DNA of 20,374 nt, from positions 1 to 20,374 of the forward strand of contig PPGL01000069.1 of NCBI GenBank assembly GCA_003173915.1, written 5' to 3'. The translations under genes were made by a program, and so were the position numbers. The notes below the pieces were generated by a model. That model had not been told where the DNA came from. It ran no database searches and worked only from the letters and a program-made list of their open reading frames with translations. The DNA comes from Candidatus Levyibacteriota bacterium (GTDB taxonomy: Bacteria > Patescibacteria > Microgenomatia > Levybacterales > UBA12049). Below are positions 1-8,747 of this stretch, in pieces (positions within the stretch are counted from its first letter, which is position 1; each line of letters starts with the position of its first letter).

Positions 1-91
1 CAGATAATTCTTTTATCAAATTAAAAAGTCGTACATGTCCTCCAGAATGAAGAGGATATGGAAGATAGGATGAAACAATTAAAATTCTCAT
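1..91 (-). CDS. GT4-family glycosyltransferase, N-terminal fragment (runs off window)
   Basis: Only the first 30 codons are inside the window. Reading the minus strand from ATG at 91-89 gives MRILIVSSYLPYPLHSGG followed by HVRLFNLIKELS. A hydrophobic first beta strand, then a YLPYP turn, a GG pair and an Arg in the next helix is the usual start of GT-B glycosyltransferases of family GT4, where the glycine-rich loop helps form the acceptor/donor cleft. The ATG overlaps the TGA of the upstream GT39-like gene as ATGA (91-88), so it is probably translated by coupling within the same operon. The catalytic C-terminal domain is outside the window, so the sugar and linkage cannot be guessed. The family call rests on a short stretch. 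Confidence 0.7.
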   Translation of the reverse strand, partial: MRILIVSSYLPYPLHSGGHVRLFNLIKELS

Positions 92-1545
92 GGTTTTTGA
101 TGTAAATTATACAAAACATATTGTGACGTTACTGCAACAGTTTTATACGTCTTACCAAAAGATAAATCTTGAGGAGTAGGATTTGCGAGCACAAGATAAT
201 CAGCACCCATCGAAATAAGAGTAGGCAAATCACGTTCAAAACTTGCCCACCCCTGACGGTTAGTTTGATAAAGAAATGATGAATCTCCATCGAGTGGAGC
301 AATTATTTTGGAATTTGTTGGCGTCATGGTATCTACAACTTTTCCAGCAGCAATCATTGCGGGATTATTGATATTAAAGTAGTCTTTTACTTGTTGCCAA
401 CTCAAATAAAATCCAACAATAATTGCAAGTGATACTAAAGCATACCCTATTTTTTTATTTGAAAACTTCTCAACAAATGTTACACTCCATGCCGCGCCAA
501 ATCCCATAAAGAGTGCGACTGCAGGCATAATAACTATTTGATAATAATCATGTTGAACATTCCCGGTCGCAATAACGCTAAGATATAATAGTGCTGATAG
601 GCCAAATGAAAGAAAAAATATTCTTTCTGCTTTTTCTTTCCATATACTTACTGAACCCAAAATAAGAAAAATTGCGTTAACAAATCCTCCGATTAGCTTA
701 GTTATTCTTTCGTAAAAAATCCAGCGGAAAAAAGCAGGTCGAAATCGAATACCATTTCCATTGAATAACCAACTATTTGCAGGCATCCCTTCAGGATATG
801 ACAACATAAAATGTCTCCACCAAGCAAGGGGAGCGATACTAAGAATTGCAAAACTCCACAGTTCTATATGACGAAACATACGCCACCCTAAAACAGAAAA
901 AATGAGTAAAATCATTGGAATTGCATAAAACACTGCATATGGTTTTAAAAGAAGTGATGTTGCTGTAAAAAGAAGTGATAAAAATAAAAACAATACGTTT
1001 GGTTTATTTTTTTTGTGTCGGTAACCATCCAACCATTTATCAAGAAAAAAAATACCTCCAAGCATTGTTGCAACCATTGAGGTGTCGGGAAGAATTGTTC
1101 GACTGTAATAAATATTATATGGCAAAAATAATGAAAAAATCAAAACAAACCATACTTCATTTGTATAGCCTCTTCGCTTTACAAGCAAAAAAAGAAACAA
1201 CGATCCAAGAAGAGAAAAACAAATGCTAATAACCCTTCCCCACTCTTCAAGTGTTAAACCACCAAATAAGAGAAACAATCCTGCCTGCGTTGCATTATAT
1301 ATTGGAAATTCTGCATAAAAATATCCTTGAGGATTTTCAAGTCCTGATTGCACATTGGAAATATTATTCATTCGAGGATGAAGCAAATCAAACCCGTACT
1401 TTACAAAATTTCTTGAAACCGCAGATGTATCTGCCTGTCTCCAACTATGCCAATCACCAATTGGATTGTCAAATCTATATAATCTGACAAGAAAACCAAG
1501 CAAAAAGAAAAGACACAGAACTCCTATTGTAATACGTTTTTTCAT
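88..1545 (-). CDS. GT39/ArnT-like GT-C membrane glycosyltransferase
   Basis: A 485-residue polytopic membrane protein with about a dozen hydrophobic segments. It starts with a TM helix (about 5-22) and then an extracytoplasmic loop carrying DWHSWRQADT (31-40). Asp31 and Asp39 lie where GT39/ArnT-like enzymes keep their catalytic acidic residue. Further family-like motifs are EFPIY (79-83), YYSRTILPDTS (146-156) and an HDYYQ motif in the last third. Known relatives move a sugar from polyprenyl phosphate to an acceptor outside the membrane; the sugar and acceptor here are unknown. The length fits the family. The start ATG overlaps the TGA of the upstream ligase/GT-C fusion (ATGA at 1545-1542), and its own TGA overlaps the next ATG, so it sits in the middle of a coupled operon. 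Confidence 0.85.
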   Translation of the reverse strand: MKKRITIGVLCLFFLLGFLVRLYRFDNPIGDWHSWRQADTSAVSRNFVKYGFDLLHPRMNNISNVQSGLENPQGYFYAEFPIYNATQAGLFLLFGGLTLEEWGRVISICFSLLGSLFLFLLVKRRGYTNEVWFVLIFSLFLPYNIYYSRTILPDTSMVATMLGGIFFLDKWLDGYRHKKNKPNVLFLFLSLLFTATSLLLKPYAVFYAIPMILLIFSVLGWRMFRHIELWSFAILSIAPLAWWRHFMLSYPEGMPANSWLFNGNGIRFRPAFFRWIFYERITKLIGGFVNAIFLILGSVSIWKEKAERIFFLSFGLSALLYLSVIATGNVQHDYYQIVIMPAVALFMGFGAAWSVTFVEKFSNKKIGYALVSLAIIVGFYLSWQQVKDYFNINNPAMIAAGKVVDTMTPTNSKIIAPLDGDSSFLYQTNRQGWASFERDLPTLISMGADYLVLANPTPQDLSFGKTYKTVAVTSQYVLYNLHQKP

Positions 1546-4500
1546 TGTACTTCTGTAATATTACCATTGGAATCAAATTGAAAGACAAAATTAGTATGTA
1601 TATGTTGTGCTGCAGTAAATTTTGCCTCTTCCGGAGAAACTTTATTTACATGCAACGAATCATCTCGATAAATAAACCATAGGGCATCATCAAAACCAAC
1701 AGGAAATACCCACGCGTTTGCTTTCCGAATAGGCAAATTTGCAACATAAATATTTGCGCCAACAGGAATATTTTCATAATAAACACGAAATACTTTAAGT
1801 GTATTGAGAGTAATATTTCCCGCATTCGCCCATTCTTTCATTGCAACTTGCATTCCCCAAATATTCCATACTGCAATAATGGTTACTATAATTCCAATGG
1901 CAATAGATTTCGCTTTTTGATCTTTTATGAATTTTGCGGATGCATCTTTAATAAGAAGCATAACTCCAATAACAAATCCGACAGAAGCAAAATACCCATA
2001 TCGTGGGGATAAATTCCCAAGCCCTAAGAAAGGAAGCAGTGCAATAAAAATGAAAAGAAAAATATAAACATATGTTCTTGATTGCTCTGAAAACTTTATG
2101 TGTAGTAACTTCAATCTGTAACGAAACATCAATAAACCAAATCCAATAATAAGTATTCCTGCAATAGGAAGTGCATATATTTTAAGTATAGAACGAAGCA
2201 TTGTGTAATACGGAAGTGATGCATTTGCAAATATAAGATACGCCATGTAGCCAAAGAAGTTTCCCACAAGATTTGGAATGAAATGAGGAATACTATATGC
2301 ATAATCTCCTCCCGAACCAAGACCCCGTGCAACAAATCTCATGACAGCATATATTCCCAAAACAACAAAGAATGGAATGGAATACAAAAGCGATGATTTT
2401 TTATTTTTTGGATGAATAAAGAAAATATCTGAAAGAATAATAAGAAGCGGCAGAATTACTCCCATTTCGTAGGAAAACAGTACAAAGAAACTTAGTAAAA
2501 TCGACAGAACATACAAAATAACATTCTTTCCTTCTCTATAAGTAACATATGCAAGAATTGCATACACGGCAAAGAGAGTAGAAACATTAGTTGAGATTGT
2601 CGCAATCCAAAATACATCTTCCCCATTTGCCTGAAGAATAAGAAACAGTGCACCGGAAAGTGCTGCCCAGAATTTATTTTTAAATATCTTCAGTGCCAGC
2701 AAAAATACTCCAAATCCTGTCAAAAAGTGCATAAAAAGAGTCATAAACCGATATCCTTGTGGCTCAAAAGAAAAGAATGTATACATACCGAAAATAAAAA
2801 GCTTTGCTACAGGACGGTAGAAAAATCCTTGAGCATCAAAGAAATAATGGAGAACATCTCTCGGAGTTGAGGTTGCTGCCCATTTAAGCCAGGTGAAATC
2901 ATCTCCGACAAAGAAATTATTTAAACTTCTTCCTAGTACAACAATAGTCAGAACAAACAGATACAAAGCAATAGAAATTTTTGAAGTTAAAATTCGTTTT
3001 GCATACGCCCAATATGGAACACTCTTTTTTTCATGTAAAGACAATCCTCCTGCACCAACTCCTAAAAGAATCCATAGAGACTCGGCAACTTTTGATGATT
3101 CAAAAACATCAATAAGCACTGCATTTACAAGAAGTCCTAAGACTCCACCCGCGAGAGCAAAACTTACCATTTTTGTAGAAATTTCTTCTTTATCTACGCT
3201 ACTTTCTTTGAGAAAAACACCAAACATAAAGAAAATTGCCATAAATGATAAAAAGCCCAAAAATCCAGATTCGCCAAGTAAACGGAGGTAATCATTGTCT
3301 GTTGCAAGGGTGATTGTTGAATATCCCATACCAAGAGGAGGAAATGTCATAAATGCAGCCCATGCATGAGGCCACTCCCCTTGAAAACGCGTTGTAAAGG
3401 AAATATCATACACAAGAGCTTTTTGGATCAGGAAACTTCCTGAAACAGTTGAAATTTGTAGTCCACCATTTTGAAGCCTGAGTTTTTTAGCTTGTGCATC
3501 GGAAAGTGAATTTTTAACGACAGCGACACTAGTTGCAACAGGTGTATTATTCTGAGGCAGAACAAAAGATGCTGTCCCAAGCGGCACATCGCCATTTGGA
3601 ACAGGCTGGTTTGCAACAACAGCCTCATCACCTTTGGAAATTTTATTTTTTAAATCCGCAGGAAGACTATTCTCTGCAACGCCAACAACTTGTCCCTGGT
3701 TATTCGTGACAACAGAGGCAACGCGAATTGTTTGTAAAAAACGATGAGCTAAAGAACCACTAAAGACAAAGAGTAAAATTAAACTAACAATCCACACCGG
3801 AAGAATAAATTTTTTCTTTTTAATAAAAATAAGTGTTGCTGTTGTCCCAATAAGAAAGGCAACAAAAGAAATTCTGGATGCAGTAAAATTCAGAAGCATG
3901 ATTCCTAAAACAAAAAGAATGCCGAGCAGAATTTTTTGCAATTTTTTCCGTACCATAATCATAACCACAAAAAGAATTGGTAAAACAACAACAAGAAATG
4001 CTGCTAAATCGTAGTGTCCACCAAATGTGGAGGTAATACGAGCATTTTCAGGTAGACAAAGTGGAATTCCCTTTGCAAATTCTTCATTTCCTGTTTGGAA
4101 GGAAGGAAAACAAAATGTAAGGTGTTCAAAAAACTTTGGGAATGCTTGCCAGAAATATAAATAGAAATGTTGTCCTAATCCATACATTACAACACCAACA
4201 AGCGTCACGACAAGTCCAATGAGATAATGCCAAACATCTTTAACACTCTTAATTGTTGAAAAAGCGACAAAAAAGAGAATCATATATTCTATTCTTCTTA
4301 AATATTCCAGCGCTGCAATCTTTGGAAAAAAGTTTAACAAATGAGGTCCAAAAAAAGTAATTGAGACAAGAAGAGATGCCAGCCCAACAATCCAATAGGC
4401 AAAAATTCCGCTTCCTAGCTTCCAAGGAAGTTTGATTTTCTTTTGCATAAAAAGCACTGCCCAAAAAAATACTAGAAACGCGATTACAAAATCTTCAAGA

Positions 4501-4628
4501 CGAATATATACCCACGTACGAGTTATATGAACACTTGGGAGTTTGGGATACAAAGCAATAAACGCTAACGCAAGAATTGTAGACCATTTGAGAAACGTAA
4601 TATTAAATATTTCCAAGAGCTTTTTCAT
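1542..4628 (-). CDS. Fusion of O-antigen ligase/polymerase-like domain with GT-C glycosyltransferase domain
   Basis: A 1028-residue protein with two membrane modules. Residues 1-530 resemble the WaaL/Wzy (Wzy_C) family: many TM helices, a RITSTFGGHYDLAA motif (197-210), one large outside loop (about 290-450), and PLGMGYS (431-437) followed by DNDYLRLLGESGFLG (444-458). Residues 555-1028 are a second polytopic module of GT-C type. Its first loop carries GDDFTW (575-580), with FYRP (603-606) and SPRY (874-877), and it ends in a soluble tail (about 930-1028). The frame is open throughout, with no stop or frameshift between modules. I chose ATG at 4628: an in-frame TTG at 4670 would extend the overlap with the upstream gene from 26 to 68 bp and add an unconvincing leader. 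Likely role (inferred): glycan polymerisation or transfer plus sugar addition from a lipid-phosphate donor. An open frame is direct evidence for fusion; domain names rest on motifs. Confidence 0.8.
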   Translation of the reverse strand: MKKLLEIFNITFLKWSTILALAFIALYPKLPSVHITRTWVYIRLEDFVIAFLVFFWAVLFMQKKIKLPWKLGSGIFAYWIVGLASLLVSITFFGPHLLNFFPKIAALEYLRRIEYMILFFVAFSTIKSVKDVWHYLIGLVVTLVGVVMYGLGQHFYLYFWQAFPKFFEHLTFCFPSFQTGNEEFAKGIPLCLPENARITSTFGGHYDLAAFLVVVLPILFVVMIMVRKKLQKILLGILFVLGIMLLNFTASRISFVAFLIGTTATLIFIKKKKFILPVWIVSLILLFVFSGSLAHRFLQTIRVASVVTNNQGQVVGVAENSLPADLKNKISKGDEAVVANQPVPNGDVPLGTASFVLPQNNTPVATSVAVVKNSLSDAQAKKLRLQNGGLQISTVSGSFLIQKALVYDISFTTRFQGEWPHAWAAFMTFPPLGMGYSTITLATDNDYLRLLGESGFLGFLSFMAIFFMFGVFLKESSVDKEEISTKMVSFALAGGVLGLLVNAVLIDVFESSKVAESLWILLGVGAGGLSLHEKKSVPYWAYAKRILTSKISIALYLFVLTIVVLGRSLNNFFVGDDFTWLKWAATSTPRDVLHYFFDAQGFFYRPVAKLFIFGMYTFFSFEPQGYRFMTLFMHFLTGFGVFLLALKIFKNKFWAALSGALFLILQANGEDVFWIATISTNVSTLFAVYAILAYVTYREGKNVILYVLSILLSFFVLFSYEMGVILPLLIILSDIFFIHPKNKKSSLLYSIPFFVVLGIYAVMRFVARGLGSGGDYAYSIPHFIPNLVGNFFGYMAYLIFANASLPYYTMLRSILKIYALPIAGILIIGFGLLMFRYRLKLLHIKFSEQSRTYVYIFLFIFIALLPFLGLGNLSPRYGYFASVGFVIGVMLLIKDASAKFIKDQKAKSIAIGIIVTIIAVWNIWGMQVAMKEWANAGNITLNTLKVFRVYYENIPVGANIYVANLPIRKANAWVFPVGFDDALWFIYRDDSLHVNKVSPEEAKFTAAQHIHTNFVFQFDSNGNITEVQ

Positions 4629-5481
4629 ATGTTGATGACAGATATTTGTTGCCAGTAAACTTACCAGCAAGTAACAAAACTATTGCCTTTGTACGCAACA
4701 GACATTGTACCAAAAAAAACTCCCACTGTGGCATATATTTTTTGTAAAAATACAGAATTCCTTTGTAAATATTAACGATTGCAAACGAACGATTACTGCT
4801 TCCCTGAGATTTGTGTAAAATATCAACAAAAGGATAAAAATAAGTGTCATACCCGTGTTTTTTTGCTCGAAAACACAATTCCATATCCTCCATGTACATA
4901 AAAATATTTTTATCAAATCCTCCTAACTTATTAAATATTGATTTTTTAAGCATCATACATCCTCCACTCACCCAATCTACTTTTGTAATTTCTTTCGGAC
5001 TTTGCTTCATAAAACCAAATCGCTCAAGTCCTAAAAGCATAAGAAAAACATAAAAAAGCGTATAAAATTTTCCAGCAGAAAGTTGTGGACTTCCATCAAA
5101 ATTTTTCATTTTTCCTCCAATAATTGCAACATTTTCATGTTTGGAAAGAAACTCCATCATTTTAATAAAATCTCTATTTCCAATGTGCGTATCTGAATTT
5201 AGAAATAATAAAAATTCTCCTTTTGCATGCAAGGCACCAAAATTACATCCTCTTCCAAATCCTGCATTTTCATTATTTGGAATAACATACACGTGTTTGA
5301 ATTTTTTTTCTTTTATTTTTGTCTCCATTATTTCTACAGAATTATCTTCAGAAAAGTTATCAACAATAATATGTTCGATCGTTCCTTTTTCAAATTCATT
5401 ACTAAACTCTGCGTAAACACTTTCAACACAAGAAATGGTAAGGTCTGGAGTTTTATAGTTGAGGGTTATAATTGATAACAT
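4603..5481 (-). CDS. GT2-family glycosyltransferase, rhamnosyltransferase (WbbL)-like
   Basis: A 292-residue GT-A enzyme. It shows the nucleotide-sugar site VDNFSEDNS (40-48), the loop NAGFGRGCN (72-80), the metal-binding DXD equivalent LNSDT (94-98), WVSGGCMML (170-178), and the acidic motif MYMEDMELCFRAKKHGY (195-211), which supplies the catalytic base. HKSQG follows at 223-227. This order is typical of the WbbL/RfbN group that adds rhamnose or similar 6-deoxy sugars to a lipid-linked glycan at the cytoplasmic face, though the substrate cannot be read from sequence. A hydrophobic stretch near 140-152 and the C-terminal 250-275 region suggest membrane association. The gene lies 7 bp after the acetyltransferase stop and overlaps the fusion gene by 26 bp, so it is the second gene of the operon starting at 6082. 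An ATG 7 nt upstream is out of frame. Confidence 0.9.
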   Translation of the reverse strand: MLSIITLNYKTPDLTISCVESVYAEFSNEFEKGTIEHIIVDNFSEDNSVEIMETKIKEKKFKHVYVIPNNENAGFGRGCNFGALHAKGEFLLFLNSDTHIGNRDFIKMMEFLSKHENVAIIGGKMKNFDGSPQLSAGKFYTLFYVFLMLLGLERFGFMKQSPKEITKVDWVSGGCMMLKKSIFNKLGGFDKNIFMYMEDMELCFRAKKHGYDTYFYPFVDILHKSQGSSNRSFAIVNIYKGILYFYKKYMPQWEFFLVQCLLRTKAIVLLLAGKFTGNKYLSSTYEKALGNI

Positions 5482-5488
5482 ATTTCAT

Positions 5489-6082
5489 TTATCGAAACCA
5501 CCTGGCTCGTCCCAAAAAATACTGAGGATCTTTATTTTCGCGATAACGAAGCAATTTCGCTGGAATCCCTCCCACAACACCAAATGCAGGAACATCACTT
5601 GTTACAACAGCTCCTGCAGCAACCACAGCTCCCTTTCCAATTCTCACACCAGGTAAAATAATTGCTCTTGGGCCAATAAAAACATAATCTTCAATAACAA
5701 CTGGAGCAGATGTCGCAGCAAAATCTTTACTGTCAATATCGTGCTGGGAGTTATAAATCATAACTTCTGATGCAATATCTACGTGGTCCCCAATAATAAG
5801 TTTGTCACGGCCATCCAACACAGCGCGTTCTCCAATAATTGTGTCCCGTCCAATTGTTACATTTCGTGGATCGTACCAAACTGTCCCCATATGAATTGTT
5901 GATCCTTTTCCAATTTTGACTCCAGAAATTCGGTAAATAAATCTTCGATAATGATGAATGGGAATCCATCCTGCTACAAACATTTTATAAATCCATAGCT
6001 CAAGAAAAATATTGCCAATTCTGTTAAGAATCTTAGTAATAACTTCCTCTGTTGTTAATGTTTTTCCAGTACGGTCCTTCAT
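5489..6082 (-). CDS. Left-handed beta-helix (hexapeptide repeat) O-acetyltransferase
   Basis: A 197-residue protein of the WcaF/NodL/maltose acetyltransferase type. A helical, partly hydrophobic N-terminus (15-50) leads into hexapeptide repeats from about 55 to 165 ([52 protein letters not shown]). NSQHDID (111-117) supplies the conserved catalytic His114. The helix ends with GGIPAKLLR (171-179), the usual cap before a short C-terminal tail. Members transfer acetyl from acetyl-CoA to a sugar hydroxyl as trimers in the cytoplasm, so this is probably a tailoring enzyme for the glycan built by its neighbours. It is the first gene of an operon: a perfect TATAAT stands 6 nt before its ATG, and the GT2 gene follows after 7 bp. 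Acceptor sugar unknown. Confidence 0.9.
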   Translation of the reverse strand: MKDRTGKTLTTEEVITKILNRIGNIFLELWIYKMFVAGWIPIHHYRRFIYRISGVKIGKGSTIHMGTVWYDPRNVTIGRDTIIGERAVLDGRDKLIIGDHVDIASEVMIYNSQHDIDSKDFAATSAPVVIEDYVFIGPRAIILPGVRIGKGAVVAAGAVVTSDVPAFGVVGGIPAKLLRYRENKDPQYFLGRARWFR

Positions 6083-6094
6083 ATTTATATTATA
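6083..6094 (-). promoter_or_regulatory. Predicted leaderless promoter for the acetyltransferase operon
   Basis: On the minus strand a perfect -10 box TATAAT (6094-6089) is followed by ATAAAT and then ATG at 6082. With normal bacterial spacing, transcription would begin on or within a base or two of the A of ATG, giving an mRNA without a leader. No convincing -35 box is seen 16-18 bp further up, and there is no Shine-Dalgarno sequence. Confidence 0.65.
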
Positions 6095-6141
6095 AATTAA
6101 CGATCATAAACTCTGCTAATTTGCATAGTGCTTTATTCATA

Positions 6142-7269
6142 CTATTTACTGCTTTGTCCGGCTACTTCTTCCAAAACTTTTATTGTTTCTTTTGCGGTTC
6201 TCTCCCAAGAAAACTTTTTAATGTGTTTGTATCCTTTTTCCTGAAGTTGTTTTCGAAGTTTGGGATTATCAATAAGCGTAACAATTTTTCGTGCAATATC
6301 TGATGCGCTTTCTGGATCTACGTACAAACATGCATCGCCTCCCGCCTCAGGCAAACTACTCACATTACTGGTAATAACTGGACATCCATGCTGCATTGCT
6401 TCCAAAACTGGAAGTCCAAATCCTTCATACAAACTTGGCAAACAGTAACAAATTGCATTTTTGTACAAAACAGCCAACTCGTCATTAGAAACAAAATCAA
6501 GAAATTTGACATTTGATTCTATTCCCATCTTTTTTGGTTCCTCAAGAATAGGTTCGTATAACCATCCCTTTTTCCCAACAATAACTAAAGAAACATCTTT
6601 GTGTTTTTTGACAACTGCAGCAAATGCATCAATGAGGCGCCCAATATTTTTCCGAGGCTGGATTGTTCCAACAAACAACACGTATTTTTTTGGCAAATCA
6701 AACTTTTTCTGTACGTCTTCCATAGATAATTTTGAAACCTGAACTTTAGATTCTGAATTTTTAATTCCCAAATACGTTACTACCACATCTTCAGGCCTTT
6801 TCCGGTAGTACTTTATTATATCATTTTTGCTTGACTCACTAATCGTAAATACCTTTTTTGCACTCAAGACAGAGTATTTTGTCCACTCAGTCAACTGGTA
6901 TAAGTCTTTTTTTGCAAAAAGCTCAGGATAATGAACATAGGAAAGGTCCATAACAGAAACCACAGTGGGAACAGGACTAAACCGCGGAGAATAATGAGAC
7001 GGAGTGAAAAAAATATCAGGTTTACTGTGGGTAAATAAATATATTGGCAAACCAATCTGCGTCCATAACCTTCTTGGCTTTACCACAACATATTCCCAAT
7101 TTTTTGAAGACTTTGGCAAATCGCCTCTTGGAGCATCTTTTAGATAAATTCTAAACTTAATGTCTTGATTTTTAATTCGGCTGAAATATTCTAACAACTC
7201 GTACGCATACTCACCAATACCCACACGTCTATCAACGTTTGCCTCATTTCCATCAATGCCAATAAGCAT
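6142..7269 (-). CDS. GT4-family glycosyltransferase (mannosyltransferase-like)
   Basis: A complete 375-residue GT-B enzyme. The N-terminal acceptor domain begins MLIGIDGNEANVDRRVGIGEY, with the glycine-rich loop at 17-19. The donor domain has VLFVGTIQPRKNIGRLIDAF (197-216), where Arg206 and Lys207 contact the nucleotide diphosphate, and YEGFGLPVLEAMQHGCPVI (281-299), with the EX7E pair Glu282 and Glu290. This is the usual pattern of cytoplasmic GT4 mannosyl- and related transferases that extend lipid-linked glycans with a nucleotide sugar. An in-frame upstream start at 7320 would add 17 hydrophobic residues across the promoter, so I prefer ATG at 7269, which begins the family-typical first strand. 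It is preceded by TATAAT plus 6 nt and stands divergently to the acyltransferase-3 gene. The related 182-residue gene at 8748-9296 is a broken relative. Confidence 0.9.
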   Translation of the reverse strand: MLIGIDGNEANVDRRVGIGEYAYELLEYFSRIKNQDIKFRIYLKDAPRGDLPKSSKNWEYVVVKPRRLWTQIGLPIYLFTHSKPDIFFTPSHYSPRFSPVPTVVSVMDLSYVHYPELFAKKDLYQLTEWTKYSVLSAKKVFTISESSKNDIIKYYRKRPEDVVVTYLGIKNSESKVQVSKLSMEDVQKKFDLPKKYVLFVGTIQPRKNIGRLIDAFAAVVKKHKDVSLVIVGKKGWLYEPILEEPKKMGIESNVKFLDFVSNDELAVLYKNAICYCLPSLYEGFGLPVLEAMQHGCPVITSNVSSLPEAGGDACLYVDPESASDIARKIVTLIDNPKLRKQLQEKGYKHIKKFSWERTAKETIKVLEEVAGQSSK

Positions 7270-7281
7270 ATATTCATTATA
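7270..7281 (-). promoter_or_regulatory. Predicted leaderless promoter for the GT4 gene
   Basis: Minus strand TATAAT at 7281-7276, then GAATAT, then ATG at 7269. This is the same 6-nt spacing as at 6082, 10232 and 20177. A TTGCTT with a short 15-bp spacer could be a weak -35. The position supports the 7269 start over the longer reading from 7320, because the longer reading would translate the promoter itself. Confidence 0.65.
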
Positions 7282-7336
7282 TACTAAAGAACCTAAAAGC
7301 AACCAGGCAACTAGTCTCAATATACAAAGGTTTTTA

Positions 7337-7345
7337 TGCTATCAT
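7337..7345 (+). promoter_or_regulatory. Predicted extended -10 promoter for the plus-strand acyltransferase
   Basis: TGCTATCAT on the plus strand matches an extended -10 element (TG, one base, then TATCAT, one mismatch to consensus). There are 13 nt between it and ATG at 7359, so a leader of about 7 nt is predicted, again too short for a Shine-Dalgarno. It shares an 89-bp divergent region with the GT4 promoter at 7276-7281. Confidence 0.45.
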
Positions 7346-7358
7346 TAGACTAATTAAA

Positions 7359-8645
7359 ATGAACTTACCTGATCACAAAAAAACTAATTTTCTCACAGGC
7401 GTGAGAGGATATGCCGCATTATGGGTATTTCTTATTCACACAAGTATACTGCTTCGAAGCGGACACGAAGGACAATTGGTCGATAATATTCTCAATTACG
7501 GAGGGTCAGGAATTTATATTTTCTTTATTCTTTCATCTGTAACAATTATGCTCAGTATTCACCACTCCAAGCACTTCACAACTCTTGGATATATCATAAA
7601 AAGATTTTTTCGTATATTTCCTGTTTATTTAGTTATACTTGCTGTTGGTTTTGCATTAGGAGGTAACCCATATGTGAAGGTTTTGTTTCATTCTCCAAAA
7701 TATGATTTTGTTGATCTATTTTATCACGTTACTCTTCTTAATATTTTTAAGCCTGAATATTATTCATCAATACTTGCAGTTGAAAAAACAATTAGTATGG
7801 AATTTATTTATTATTTTGTCATTCTTTTCTTTTTCTTTTTACAAAAAAAACTCAAAGACATTCAAGTTATTTCCATGTCTCTTCTTGCGTTAGGAATTAT
7901 TTTGTATTACAACTTCCCACAATTTCATCTGCCATTTTTTAAAGAACCAGTACTCGAAGGGGTCTTTATTTTCTATGGTTTGGGGCAAGTAGTATTTTCA
8001 TATATGTTCTATCCAACGTATAAAAGAGAAAAAACAACAAGTCTTCTCTATCTTATTCTCACGGCCTTCTGTATTTTTCAAGTTGAAAAAAAGATAGATA
8101 GACAGAATTTTTTATTGTTTTGGACCTTTGTTTCATTTTTTATTTATCAAGCCTGCATCAAAGAATTTTGGTATAAAAAACTGTCTTCTGTAATGCAAAA
8201 TATTTTGAGCAATGCAGAAACACTCATTCTTGTTGGACTATTTTTTATCTTCCTGTGGCATGCAAAAGCAGATGTTGCTGTTATGGTTGGACTAGCAACA
8301 GGAGTTATATTTTTGAGTGCGAAATATCGAAGTTTTGCTTCTAAGTTACTATTTGAAAATAAATTTATTATGTATTTAGGGACAATCAGTTACTCTTTTT
8401 ATTTAATACATTGGATTACATTTCAAGAATTAACAACATTTTTTATGCCAAAGACTGGTACGAATTATATTCTTTTTGTAGGTGTTTTTCTGACAACGCT
8501 TTTTATTAGTTCGGTAACATATTTTTATATTGAGAAGCCAGGAATTGCTCTGGGAAGAAAACTTGCAAAGCAACCTATTTCAAATATTTTTGAGTATTTT
8601 TCAATAAAGCGTTATCTCCTCAATTTTGCAAATAGTAAAAAATGA
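7359..8645 (+). CDS. Acyltransferase-3 (OafA/YrhL-like) membrane O-acyltransferase
   Basis: A 428-residue integral membrane protein with about ten TM helices. The family's hallmark residues are present: RGYAALWVFLIH (16-27), with Arg16 and His27 in the first helix region; RFFRIFPVY (82-90); a SMEFIYYF segment (146-153); SYSFYLIHW (344-352); and YFYIEKPG (388-395) at the last helix. Acyltransferase-3 proteins carry acyl groups, commonly acetyl from acyl-CoA, across the membrane to sugars of surface polysaccharides. It lacks the extra SGNH domain found in some relatives. It is the only plus-strand gene in the window, diverging from one GT4 gene and converging on a truncated GT4 gene, which suggests it was inserted into the locus. 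The start is fixed by a short leader after an extended -10 box. Confidence 0.9.
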   Translation: MNLPDHKKTNFLTGVRGYAALWVFLIHTSILLRSGHEGQLVDNILNYGGSGIYIFFILSSVTIMLSIHHSKHFTTLGYIIKRFFRIFPVYLVILAVGFALGGNPYVKVLFHSPKYDFVDLFYHVTLLNIFKPEYYSSILAVEKTISMEFIYYFVILFFFFLQKKLKDIQVISMSLLALGIILYYNFPQFHLPFFKEPVLEGVFIFYGLGQVVFSYMFYPTYKREKTTSLLYLILTAFCIFQVEKKIDRQNFLLFWTFVSFFIYQACIKEFWYKKLSSVMQNILSNAETLILVGLFFIFLWHAKADVAVMVGLATGVIFLSAKYRSFASKLLFENKFIMYLGTISYSFYLIHWITFQELTTFFMPKTGTNYILFVGVFLTTLFISSVTYFYIEKPGIALGRKLAKQPISNIFEYFSIKRYLLNFANSKK

Positions 8646-8711
8646 GGTTTTTAAAACTTTTTTACCCACTCTTCGGTTATATATCAGAAAGCAGCTTCAA
8701 AAACTTATTCG

Positions 8712-8742
8712 AAAATATTGTTTTTGGAACCAAAATATTTTT
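8712..8742. terminator. Possible AT-rich hairpin between convergent genes
   Basis: AAAATATT (8712-8719) and AATATTTT (8734-8741) are perfect inverted repeats, with TTGG/CCAA pairing inside and a T run (8738-8742). This could end plus-strand transcription 70-100 bp after the acyltransferase stop. The stem is almost all A-T and has an internal bulge, so the call is weak. The rest of the 102-bp convergent gap shows no gene, apart from an open minus-strand frame discussed in the findings. Confidence 0.3.
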
Positions 8743-8747
8743 AAAAG

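Noticed and set aside
2893..3291. 132-codon open frame on the plus strand opposite the ligase/GT-C fusion
   Set aside because: It is antisense to a well-supported gene, has no family likeness or start signal, and long shadow frames are expected opposite such genes.
4629..4670. In-frame TTG start giving the ligase/GT-C fusion 14 more N-terminal residues
   Set aside because: It would overlap the upstream GT2 gene by 68 bp, and the added residues do not look like part of the protein; ATG at 4628 directly starts the basic-then-hydrophobic N-terminus.
7270..7320. Upstream start for the GT4 gene at 7320
   Set aside because: The added 17 residues are hydrophobic and would be coded by the promoter (-10 box at 7276-7281); the family-like sequence begins at ATG 7269.
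8646..8747. Attachment site or insertion sequence end between the convergent genes
   Set aside because: I saw no terminal inverted repeats, target duplication, transposase or tRNA fragment; only an AT-rich hairpin.
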